From assembly GCA_008921705.1 (NCBI GenBank), contig VFFE01007128.1, positions 2,145,673 to 2,209,672 on the forward strand: a stretch of DNA of 64,000 nucleotides, given 5' to 3'. The position numbers were made by a program, and so were the translations under genes. Below the pieces are notes generated by a model, which saw only the letters and a program-made list of their open reading frames with translations, was not told the origin of the DNA and searched no databases. Positions 1 to 12,900 of the stretch are shown in pieces; position 1 is the first letter of the stretch, and each line of letters begins with the position of its first letter. Source of the stretch: Burhinus oedicnemus. Lineage: Eukaryota > Chordata > Aves > Charadriiformes > Burhinidae.

Positions 1-853
1 TGATGAAAAGGGACTGATTAAAAAAGAAAAAGTGTCTACGTACTCAGCTACCCAAAAAGACAAGGGGCATTGGTCTGGTGACTCTGCTTCCTTGCATTTA
101 TACCATTTCCAACTATTAATTAGTCAGGAGTGAGTGTCACCAACTCCTTACCTGAGAACACCTGATAGCCAGAAACTCTACTAAGGAGACTGTCTGAAGC
201 CAGGACAAATTTAAATCTTTCAGCAGATCCCCAAAATTCTAGACTGTTCACCACACAAATCTAGCATTTTAATCCTAATGAAGTTTATTTTTTACTATTT
301 TACTATTGACTCCAATAGTCAACAAAAGCTTTCAGTGTGAACTAATCCTGTTGATGTTTTCAGTGAACTGATTCAGCTGATGTTTTCAAAGTACATACCG
401 AGACTACTACCACCTAATGGTCTCAACATTGAGCTGGGAGCTAAGAACTCCAGCATTCTTACTCCAGCAATTAATCTATGGCCTTGACTATACAGCCATA
501 TTTCACCTTCCTTTCTATTAATCAAATTGTAAAAACTTGTACATAAAGCTCATTTTGAAATCAAAATGTTACTAGTTAAATAAAGATTTAAAAAATCTAA
601 AGATTATCTTTTAAATTAACTATTCAAAATATTCAACTACTCTTTTTTAAGAAATGCTTGGGTTTTACATTTTTTTTAAACTTTTTCAGTACTACTCTAG
701 ATGTTTTTCTCCTATAATACACTGTTGAGAAGATAAACATACCAAACTTTTCAAATCTGACTACTTAACAAATTCAGTCTTTTTATGGTAAGTTTTTTTG
801 TCTGGGTTTTTTGTTTGTTTGGTTTGGTTTTTTGTTAGGTGCTGAACACTTAC
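1..853 (-). other. XRN1: XRN1 intron 18, 3' part cut by window edge
   Basis: AT-rich intronic sequence. I looked on the minus strand for the next XRN1 block (the VFVNWPHLEEARVV region of the family) and did not find it. A T/G-rich run (TTTGT and TTTGG units) occupies about 780-836, just inside the intron after exon 18. Confidence 0.7.
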
Positions 854-952
854 CTGATCTTTTGAATTCTCATCAGCTATGATTTCTAACATCATGTTCT
901 CTCCATGGCTGCTTTGCTGAAACACCTGTACGCCACTTTTTCTAAGATAGAA
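854..952 (-). CDS. XRN1: XRN1 coding exon 18 (aa 668-700), last one in the window
   Basis: Encodes [20 protein letters not shown] and [13 protein letters not shown]. Acceptor ACCCAG|TTC; donor CAG|GTAAGT; ends in phase 0, so the next exon must start in phase 0 left of the window. Confidence 0.96.
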
Positions 953-3900
953 CTGGGTAAAAACAAAACAGCACATAAAACTTAAACTCTTACATAGTTA
1001 TCTATTAAATACAATTGAAAACGTCAGAAGAGAGAAATCTATTACCTTATGTTTAATGTGCTTTAAAGTAGGAAATCCACAAAAATATAATGCACTTTTG
1101 TTGATTTTAGTTATCTTATTGTGGGTTATTTCTACGTGCCAAGCATCCAAAGGTATTGTTTTATACCTAAAAAACAAGTAGTACAACATTTGCTCATACA
1201 GATTAACATTTGGTTCTAGAAACTCCTGTTGTTCATGCAAGCATTCATTAGTTCACACACCCTTTGACTTTCCTGTAAGGTGGCAATTAATTTAAGCCAC
1301 TTGGAATCTATAAAAAGGACTATAAAACTCCACACTATTTCTGCAGAGAGATTACTCATTAAGAAAAAGACAAAAATTCAAGCCATGGTATGTTCCAATC
1401 TCACTATTTTAATTCACTGTTATTGTCAAATTCTAAACTAGCAAGCATTCCATATGATATCTTTCATCTTCACAACTATTCATTCTTCTAAAGTAGCAAT
1501 GGTTCCATATGGTATCCTTCATCTTCACAACTATTTATTCTTCACAGAGTGTAATCCTGCAACAGGCGTTCCTCCCTTATTTTGGTTTAAGTTTGACTAT
1601 TAAGATTATATTTCCATTTAATCTTGAAACCTAAGTCTGCGTTAAGTAAACTGGCTACTTTCAGTGAGGGGAAAGTGAACAACGCATTTGTGTGCAACGC
1701 TCTGCGCTGGATCCAAATGCTTACGTTTTTGAAAAAAAATGGTCTGGAATTAGTGTGCTGATAATGCAACACTACTATCAGATATTTGTATCAGTCTTTC
1801 ATCCTCCGTGTCATCCAAAGTTTAGTAATCCTCTAGAGTGTTCTCGTCAACTTAGCATCGGTTCATCTGTTTTGCAAAGTAATACTTGAAGAAAAGGGAC
1901 AAATACTTTTACCATGCCATCCACAACAAGTAACACCTAATTCATCTTACATTTTTCAGTGTATATATCGGCACATACACGCTTTGGTTAAAATCCTAAT
2001 AAAAGTATTCTAACTGCTTTTAGTCTACTCTAAAACAGTTATGCTAATGTTACCTTGTATGACATCTTTCTATTGCAGGGAATTTCTCTGGCCATGGTGA
2101 CATGTACTGGAACTCTGCTTCTTTGTCATACCAGTACATTAAGCAAGCACTGTGAGTATTTCTTCGTTTCTCCTCTTCTTTTAGGCACTTATTACAGGAT
2201 TCCATGGCCTGCAGCAGTCGTTTCTAAATTTTAGAGAAATTTGCATATGTGAAAACTGGCAACAAAAATTAGCATGGAAACGTCTACGTTGGGAAAGTGG
2301 ATACCTGCACTTTTCTGGTTAATGTGTTAATTTTCTATTTGCAGCCTCACCCTTCCTCATGTCCCCACTCTCTGATAAAAATAGAACAATTACAATGGCA
2401 TGGCTTTGGAAAATAAAGATTATCTTTTTGCAAATATGTTTCCAAAGGCTAGCCATATTTTGCCTTTTACGTTTACATACAAAGAAATATTAATAAGATT
2501 TTAGATGTTATCATAAAATTCTGCAAAATAACTATTGAAGAAGCTTCAAAACCTTATAGGTCATTCAAGTAGCAAGTCTTTTGTGAGAGGACTAAATCCT
2601 GTCAACCTTTCACTGCGACTTATGGAAACAATTGATAGGCACCTGCCACCACTTGTATATATCTTAACATCTAACCTGCAGCTTTATTTTCATCCACTCT
2701 TTGATGTGCTCAAATTTAATCCAATAAAAGATATTACAACAACGTACATAATACTGTTATCCTAATACTGTTATCCTATATACAAAAGGAAAATGTTACT
2801 ATTTTACTCCTCTCCATTAATGTTTTACTGTTCGATTTTTACTTAAAGTCTTCTACCCATTACCGGTGTTCATGTGAAGACATTTTCTGTAAAAAGACTG
2901 GATTTTCTTTCAAGTGTTTCTTTTATTTTACCTACAGACATTCTGTATTTTTCTATGTATATAGGAATAGAATTGTTTTCTCAAAAAATCTGAAACTAAA
3001 TATTGGAGTAGCTGATTAAAAACATGAAACAAACAACAAAAAGTCCACATCCCTTACTTTAAGACTTCTGCCACTTGAAGCTAACTTTGCTTGTGGTAAC
3101 TTAATCTAGCCTTACTCTCCAGGCAGCAAACATTTATGTTTTGCTGTGGTCTTATCAAGTGTAATTTAAACTTCCATTTAATTGCATGTCTAACTGTTGA
3201 TTAATTAAGAAGTTTAGCAGATTTGTTATGAAGCTTTTATAAACAGCAGACATTGAAAGAACTTACCTCATCAATAAACGGGATTAATACTACAGCTTCC
3301 CATTCTTGCTGTTTTCCATTTAGGTCGGTTTTAAAATCCGGTGGATAATATTCTATAATAGGAGAGTCTTGACTAATCATCAAATGCTAGGAAAATATAA
3401 TAGAGGAATTAAACAATACCAGAGACAATTCAGCACTAATTGTAGGAAGAGATAGAGGAAGGCTGGTATTAAAACCAATTCAAGTCTGAACAAGAATTCA
3501 ATATTTATCATTTAATTGTCCTAGTCTGAAATTGCTTTAGCAAATGCAAAATTTTGTATTTATTACTAACTTCACAATGTACTAAGAATAGTAAGAAGTA
3601 TTTCACTATACACCTAAAATTTAGAGGACATACAAAAATATTAAGAAAAGAGTTACTTCAAAATAAAGCAGACAACCAGTAAGAGACAGATAAATGTAAT
3701 TTAATTCTAAATCCTACCTGGTAGCATTTAGGCAGTAGATCTTTGCTAGCTGCTGGAAGCACAGCAAGAAGCTGTTCAAATGGCATGAAAGGTTTTCCCA
3801 GTTCAAATTTGATTTTGAGTTCGCTGATGTTGCGAATATCCGACAGGTAAGGTGCATAATGATAAGGATAATACCTGCAGGGGAAAAAACTCTTAAGTTA

Positions 3901-6900
3901 CTTGACTTAATTATAGCACAGCAGTGTTCATAGATCAGAAACAAACAGAACTACATTAAATGTTCCTAGGATACAAGGTGAAATATCACTTGACCTTTAA
4001 GCAATTTCTCATTTGACAATTTTTCTTACCAGCTCCATGACTGAACTCCATGGTAATAATAATGCAAAATCCATTGTATTGCCTGGACATAACATTCAGC
4101 TTGATCAGCCAAGAAGTCACTTTAAAAAAAAAAAACAAACCAAAGTTACTTATTAGTTTTTCCCATTTTCACTGGTATATAAAAATTACTTAGCACCTTG
4201 TACGCAGGAATGAAGATAGGGCATTCTGGGAATCTAAGACAACCACTGTTTTCTAGATTTATTTAATACTAATGGATTTTTTTTTTCTCTCTGGTCCTCA
4301 CATACTTGTTACAGAAAACTTGACTGGCAGCTGTTCTTGCATTAGCCAAAAGCATCACTGCTGCAGTACACTGCCATGTATGTTCTCTGCTTTTGACATG
4401 GATGAATATTGTGTCTTGTATTAGATATATGCAAAGACTTGTCTTTGGTGTTTGAAAAAAAAAAAAAAAAAAGAGAAGAAAAAGCATACACTTACTCAGA
4501 AACTACTTCTACACCCATTTTAGTCATGTAGTAAGTTCTTTTGTATTGCCTAAACTCAGTTTCAAACAGATCATCATCTTCTGGTTCATCTTCCAATACA
4601 GCTGAAAAAGCAGTTATGGGGGAAAAAAAAAGCGGGGGGGATTAACGTTCATTTCTCTACTACAATAAGGTTTGGAGATATTCAGTTTTGACTTAATGCC
4701 TTAAACTTATTCCTCAATTCACAGTTATAGGTGCTCATACCTTCCCGGCACTGAAAGTAACGTGAAACAATCAAACAAAATCTTTACCCAGATAAAGTCT
4801 GGAACTTTTTTTTTTTTTTTTTCCCTTTAAAATGGGCAACCCATTTTGTAGCCCAATTACCAGAACAGAGAGCAGAATAAAAGCCATCAGATAATAATTT
4901 AAGAAAATGTTAAAATAAATTTTAAAATTTATTCTTTTTTCAGCAACATCATCTTATATCACGGAGTAATATTTATAAATTTTTTACAGTAAATTTCAAA
5001 ACATGAGCAAAAGACATTTCCTACAAGTGGAATGAGTTTAAAAACACTATCAACACAACCAAAACCCCCAAAGCCATATAAAAATCTGTTCATTTGTCCC
5101 CACCTACATAATAAAATACCTAGGCATACAATTATAAAAAACATAACGTTGAAGATTTATTCATTCATTCCTTTAATTCATCATGGAAATACTGGTCAGA
5201 TAAGAAGCACTTCAAAAGCTTTAGCCCCACTCCCTCTCACCATAAGCCAGTGATGTGCAGTTCCATATCCCAATAGCTGACTATGTAACTCTTTCATTTA
5301 GATTAAGGTCATCTCTGACATGAAATTCTTACAGATCTTCCAAATCTATACACAAATTAACAACTTGGGGGTTTTTTGTTATACATGTATGGAAAAATTA
5401 TTTGCACTTACTTTTAGGGGTCACAACTTCACCTTCATTTTTTTCTAAAGCAGCCAAACACATAGAATTTTCCTGAGCCTATTAATATTTGAGATAAAGT
5501 AAAAATACAGAATAACATGCACATACCTCATTCACAACCATATAATCTGCAACTCAAAATGGTATAATCAAGATGCATAAATATTATTATTATTTAGTAT
5601 AAAATCCGCTACATTTCCTTCTCTTGTAATTGCCATGGGAAAATTATTTTATCCATACAGATCAGACAAAGGAGCAGTCTCAAATAAAATCTCAACTACC
5701 TTTAAAAAATACCTGAATATTTGTTTTCCAAAATACAACTATTTCCAAAACTGCCCAGTACACATCTAAGCATTTTTACCTACATCATGCGTTGTGCTAC
5801 AGCACCAGTATGAAATCAAAGTTTTAATCCAAAAATTTTTAAGAGTTCAAATTACTTTTCTGGGAAGTAAGGATACAAGAAATTGCTTTTTAGAGCGTCA
5901 AACAAGCCAAACATTCACTTCATTCTCACACTACACGCTGTCTTTTGTATACAGCACTGAGTAGCTTTCAATAAGCAGAATCATTAAGTTGGCCCTCTTC
6001 CCCTGTACCTGAGATATGCAAGCTCCTGACTGTCACTTCCATTCAAAGGATCAGTCAAGATAGCTAGCTAATACTATACAGCTGCTCCAAACTTCTGTGG
6101 CAAATAAGAAAACAACCACAAATAAAGCATACCTTATTAAAGGAAGAGCTAACATCTTGCTCTTACAAACCACACGCTGCAAACAGCATAGTGACAGATT
6201 AAACCTGAAGGAATTTCCTGCTGCTACTCTACACTGCTGATGTCATATATTGAAGGAGAGCCAATGGAGGTGGTGGTGGTGGGGAACATGACAGTAGGGC
6301 AGAGTCAAGATACAGAGAAAGATGCTGTCCTTATTAATTAGTTATATCTAGAATTGCAAATTTAATAATCAATCTGAGATAGCTACACCAATGACATTGC
6401 TATTTATCTATTCGTTGTCAAATAGTTGGCCGATACCAAGACATGCGTGAATGATCTACGTAAGTGTACCTGAAATATATAAAACTTCCAGCAGGCTACG
6501 CATTGAAAAGTAAAATTATGAAGCACAGCAAATTTGACCATAACTCACCCAGAAGTAAGCTTTGCTGCTGTTGAGGAACAGATAAATTAAAGCATTAAGT
6601 TACAGGTTTACAAGATTTCAAAAACCATGAGAACCTGACCTTGACTTAACCATTTCATCACTCACAACCAGCAATGCATACAGGCAGTTCCTCAAATGTT
6701 ACATTTTACTATCTTTTCTGATGTCTAAAAATCTCAGAGATCTATACCATGTAATTTTTGTAAGACCAAATTATTGATTTGCAAAAAGTAACACACAATT
6801 TTGAAAATAAGGGCATGTAAAACACTAACCTTTTGTTTCTTTTGTTTATTTTTTCTGGCTTCCTCTGCTGCAATACCAGCTGCCTCGTTGAGGTATTTAT

Positions 6901-9900
6901 TGCCTACTTTACTTTCAAACCATTTCAGGTCTACAAAGACTTCACTGAAGTGTTCACGATCAAACTGTGCAGAAAGATTAAAGTAAGTTTAGAAATATTT
7001 GAGGGACACCAAATTTAGAGTGCTAAATTAACAATGTCTTTTTAATAGGTGCATTAGATTACATCTAGAATAATTATTCATACATAAACATTTTGTCCTA
7101 GAGCTATAACTAAACTAATAAATTAACATTAAAAATCTTTTTTCTTAGCAACATATCACATACACCCAAGATATATTTTGTTTTCTTTCAGTAAGGCAGC
7201 AACAGGTAACAAAAAGGGTTAGATAACTTCCACACTTCACTATCAACTCTGGAAGTAGCAGAAGTTTACAGGGTCTGGGTAATAGAGTCTTGTGCCACAC
7301 ACCCAACACTTTCATAGTTCTACCCAAGAATCAGAAGACAGGGCTGAAGAAGGGACAGCAGATGAACTTCCTCATTCCAAGTTTGGCAGAAGGCTGAGAC
7401 CTTTCCATTTCTATATGGCCTATACCTTTTCTCCTCTCTAGGATGGATCACTGCAACAGGACTTAACAAGATTGCCCCCTGTCTGCCAGTTAGTTCATGC
7501 AGAATGTGATGCCTGCCTCTGAGAGATGCTAATGCTTCATTGCTCTTTACCAGTGATCTTCATAAAAAAACTTGCAAAAAATATTGCTCACCAAGATTTT
7601 CAGACATAGCTTACCCCACAAGAAACTGACCAACAGGGGAAGCAAAGAATATTGCTGCCTGCAGCACACTTTGCCCAGTACTGCCGTTCACTATGCAATG
7701 AGAATTGAGGACCATGATTCTACTGGTGAATCCTCATTTCACTTGCAGTACTAAAAGATGCTGGCTAAAGCATTGATCAAATGATTAAATCTTTTCCCTC
7801 TTAAGTTATAAGATCAGACAACAACTGACTGGATCCCATCAGTTAAATGATAAAACAGCTGATTGAACCACTTATAAAACACAGTCATTTAACACTTCAT
7901 AAAAACTACAGCACTGTGTATTTTAGGGAACTATACTGAGGTTATATTCAACAGACTACACTGTTCTATACAGTGCAATTTCGAAGTTACTTACATCTGA
8001 CAATCTTGTGAGATATTTCTCAAAACGTTTTAAATTCAGATGTCCATTTTCATTTATGTAGCCTATTGGGAAAATAAAGTATGTTTTTTTAAAATTAACG
8101 ATTTAAAAATTTAAATTTAAGTACCACAGATAATAGAACACAATGTTGCTGGCTGTCTAAAGAAACTGTAAACGTTCTAACGTGACTAAAAAGGTCAATA
8201 AATATTAAGATAGGAATGTTAATTTTTCTACTTTTTACGACTAAACATAGTGTTCTTACCTCCCAGTTCTGGCAAGATAGCCATATATGTTCTATAAAGT
8301 AGCGGCAGTGCATCATGATTAATGTGCAAATGAGGTAGATGAGGAATAAAATCATTTCCTACAAGGAAACCCATTAAGATCCAATCATCTATTATCCTCT
8401 CAATATCATATTCAAAGGAAATCTTGTCCTGGGGGAAAAAAAAAAAGCGGGGGGGTGGGGGGGAGGGGGCGGGAACCAACCCAAAAAACACAGGAGCATA
8501 AGTTTTATTATCATGTCTGCATAAAAAGACCTCACACATTTTTTTCAATCACAACTCCATTAGAACTTACTTTTACTGGTGAAAATTCATAATCAATATA
8601 TTCTCTCATCAGTGACAGGTGCAGTAAATGAAATGTGGTTTCCTCTGGTGCACATGCTCTGCAAATTATTCAAAACATTAAGTTAATTATTTATAAACAC
8701 ACTTTCAACATGAATATTTAATAAGTTCAAGGTTACCTAAAACCAAGTAACCTTACCAGAATTATATCTTTGCAGAAGAAATAATGTATAAACATTTCTT
8801 TGAAACTATTTTAGGATTCATCTGGTTTGAGTCTATAAAATTTTGCAGTATAATCTTCTAAACAGCAGATGTGACTGCACTGTATGGAAAACAGCTAGCT
8901 TAGAGAAAGCAGAGCTGCTTTGTGGAGTTCCATGTTACATTAATTATTTCCTAAGTAATTACTCCATTGTCCAAAAAAGGGACAACCTAACCTAACTTTG
9001 CACCAAACCCCATGTATTTTAAGGTATTTTAGAACTAGTCTGAATACATGCAGAGTACACAGATTCATGTCTAAACTGGCTGGGTTATTTGAAATGCTTC
9101 TTGTAAGAAAACAACATGCTCAACTTGAAAATATACTCCATATGCATTATCTAGTGGCTTCAATGTTTAGTACTACAGCAACCAAAAAAAAAAAAAAGCA
9201 AAACACACTGTTTACGGCCTAAATTAGTCAAAATATATATTCTGCCTTCTTTTCCTCTCTTCACTAAAATTACTTAATATCTAAGCCAACATTAGGCCAA
9301 AATCAGTTAATACCTACACCAAAAGATTACTGAGCTAAAGACTGGTGTATTTTAAATTTGAAAAGGACCTTTTCACCATGTAGATACTGTAACTAGCTGG
9401 GACCACCTCCAATGACAAACTAGCATAAAAACCTGTGTATTCACACATATACATACACAGTAGATTTTGGCCAAAATGCTCTGAGGAAGATGTGTGTGAT
9501 ACACAAGCTTATATGAAGACTACTAAGACAAACTCTGAGGTATGCTGGGCTGAACAGAACTTCAGACCCAATTCTGTCACTTGTTTTAAAACATTACTTT
9601 CATGTTGGTATTAAAGAACTTTGGCAAATCCAGGCTGATGCTCTAAGACTCTAGAGGCATTTTGCTCCTTAATCTTCACCATACTGGACTTGAAAATCCT
9701 GATAAAACAATTTCTCTCAATCAAGAAATTGCTAACAGATATTAATTTGTATGTATTTTTAGTGTTTTCAAATTTGCAACTCTAAGTATTCATAAAAGTG
9801 ACAGTATTGACAGAATGCAATTCCTGCAATTTCCAGAAGTAAATTCCTGTAATGAGTAACATTATCCAGAAATTCCAACAGGAGCCAAATATGGAACAAT

Positions 9901-12900
9901 GCTTGAGGGGGGGGGAGAGGAGAGGGAAAGATCCCTTGCCTTTTGATTTTATATTTTATTTAATTAATCTCTCAAAAAGTTGTCACACTTTCATATTATT
10001 TTGGAAAAACTACTTTTTTTTTTTTATTAGACTGGAGGTCTTTTAAAAACATTACAATGTTACATTCCAACACTATCAACAGAACCAGTATTAGTGAGAA
10101 ATTGACTACAGAAGACTATGAAAAGAATACTTATTTCTGATGTTTATCCTACTGTCCTTGGCAATAAAAACATTTGTTTATTAGTAAAAACAATGCATTT
10201 ATATACATATAGTTATATGACTTATCACTGTATTATCCAAAATCCTTTTTTGTATCAAAAAAGCGTATTTCTCTCTCTCTCCCTCTCCCCTATCTTTTCC
10301 CTTTATCCACCAAATACGTGCTTAAGGTCTTTCAAAGAAGGAACCCAGCCACAGTAACAGTTATAAAATGAATTTTTCAGAATAGCTCCATGTACATGCA
10401 CAGTTCTGGAACAAATCACCTTGTTCTGACTGATTAGAGCCCCGAAGTTAGTTCAAATGGATAAATCCAGAGCAAGAGCATTCAGCCAGCCACTTTAAGA
10501 GGGTTTATTTTAGTAATTACTCTAGTAATTTACTTACATGCACAAAACCTCAGAGATATAAATACATTTTAAAAAGTTGATATCTGCATAAGACAATTAT
10601 GGAAACAATGTCAGTACAGTCTGAGCTGCTCCATTCATAATATGAAGAAAGAAGCACAACACACCAAAGCTCTAAGGATTTTTTCATCAGCTGTCCTGAC
10701 AGAATACATTTTCTCATGTAAATTAATTCAAATGCAAAATTTAACAAGTTGATTTCTCTATTTTCATGTATTTTCCAACACAAAAGTAAACTAAGACTTC
10801 ATTAATTTAGTATGCAATCAATAAAAAAAACCTGTTTCAGTCACTGAGTATCTTTTGGATTTAATTTCATCATATATAAAATAAGAGTAAAGTTAAATCA
10901 GTTCACCTTTGAGATTTTTTACCACCAAATCTGACTTCTTCTCTTAAGAGCGCAAAGTGTGCCTCGTGACTTGTTAATCCCAGCATAATCTATTACAAAG
11001 AGATATTAGAAAGGTCTTACTTCATTTTTTTTTTTAAACTGTTACTGAAGATTTGAGCAGTATAATGAAATTTTGCTGTTCGGTTTCATTACAAATTCAA
11101 AAGTTTGCAGGAATACAAAATTGCATGCTTGTTTAAAAACATTTTAGAACCCTATGCATTTAGGAAGACATCAAAGACATATACACTTTATAAACTTCTC
11201 TTCGTATTATTTTAATTGCACATACCAAGTCAGCATCTAAGCCATAGAGACAGTGTCTTGTGTTTGGATCATGATGGGGCTTTGCTTTTTCTGATCTGAT
11301 GAACTCCATAATTTTATGCTCACCTTCCCCTGGAGTCTGCACAAAAATCCCCCAAATTAATCAGTAAGTATTTTTCTATAAAATAAAAATGTCTTTAAAA
11401 TAAAATAGTAACAAAATACAATGACCTCATGGCCTGATAAGTAGACTGTTACTCCTTGCCAGGATTTGTCTGTGGAAATCTTCATATTTACAAAATACTT
11501 AAGATGCTCATGCAATCTGGCCATGAATTCAGTTCCTGAAAATAGAAATTTAAGTTAAACACAATGCTTTTCACTAGTCATTCAAAATTGCATTTGCATA
11601 TCAGAAGTATCACTGAAAAAAAACAACAAATAAAAATTCTGCAAGAGATCAAGGGGATAGCTGGGTTTTTTTCCAAGAGGTTTCATTTTTTCCGTAGCAA
11701 TCTAAAAAATTTTTAGAATACGACAGTATTCCAACCCTACTACAAGTTACTAAAACTTTAGTTCTCAACTCACTTGAGCCTTTATCAGTTCTTTCCTCTC
11801 CGTCTTCCTGTCTTAGAATAGGAAAACAGTGCCAAAATATAGATGCAAAACCAGAAATCTAAACATTTAAATTTAAATAACTAACAAATTATCTTACCTG
11901 GTGTAATACAGTTGGAGTCAAATCTAGCTTCTGTAGGGAGAGTTTCTCCCTTTTCTAATGCCTTTTTTATTTTCTCCTCTGCCTCTTTTGCTGATCTAAA
12001 ACAGAACAGGGTTCGAGAGATGGAGTAGAGAAAGAATCATCTTACTCAAATGTTAATATCCTAAGCATAGCTTTACTGACAAAATACATAGAATACATAG
12101 AGGTGATTTTTTTAAAGTGGTTTGGTTCTTTTTTTTTTCCTAAAAAAAAAAAGGGGAGGGGGGGCCAGGGAGAGAAATTTAACTCCTAAGTAGAGTTTCA
12201 ACTTGTTTTTGATACAACTGGAAGGCTTAAAAATACCTTTCCCCCCTAGTAATGACGATAATTTGTCATTACTCAGATACAGTTAATATTTAGATCACTA
12301 AGATGATAATTCAACAGCTGATCATAATGAAAGCAAATTAATGTTGAAACAGTAGAAATACTCGGGATCTAAACATCTGAAAATGCCATCCCAGAACAAT
12401 AATAGCAATACAGTTAAAAAAGCAGCAAGTTTGGAATACCATGGGGGTTGGAGGGGTGAACTAACAATTTATCATCACTAGCAATGAAGAAACAAACAAA
12501 CATCATCCCAGCCTTTCTTGGCCAAGGATTTCATAAACACCTTTGAACCAGAAAAAGAGAAGCCACCAATGTCTGAGATTTTTATCTTTCTCTCCATTCC
12601 ACTCCAATTTTCTATTTAGAACTTTTTCTTAATCTCTCCTTCCTCTCAACCTCCTTTTTTCCTTAAAAAAAACTTAACAACCAAAACCACAAAAAAACCC
12701 AGTAGGTTGAAAATATCTTCTCTTGTCTCTTTCTCTCTTTCTCCCAGTTTGTTTCTGTGGCATTTCGCACCCTATCCCTGTACTGTCTGGCCACTGGCTT
12801 TCCTTCCTTACAGCAGTCTTCAAAAAAGCTTCCACATCTCCCAAAACATTAATATAATCCTTAACACTGAAATCTACTTGCAGCTCTGTGTTTGAGTTAG

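Larger units (their letters stand above)
4602..7994 (-). other. XRN1: XRN1 introns 9-11 (exons 10 and 11 excepted)
   Basis: Three introns of about 0.8-1.35 kb surround short exons. They contain homopolymer stretches (a T18 run near 4,807), a short GGT run at about 6,267-6,283, and at about 7,320-7,560 a block of less AT-rich sequence of unknown origin, perhaps an old decayed repeat. No gene seen. Confidence 0.6.

Noticed and set aside
1..853. A further XRN1 exon
   Set aside because: GT/AG-flanked segments exist, but none encodes the expected next XRN1 block in phase 0.
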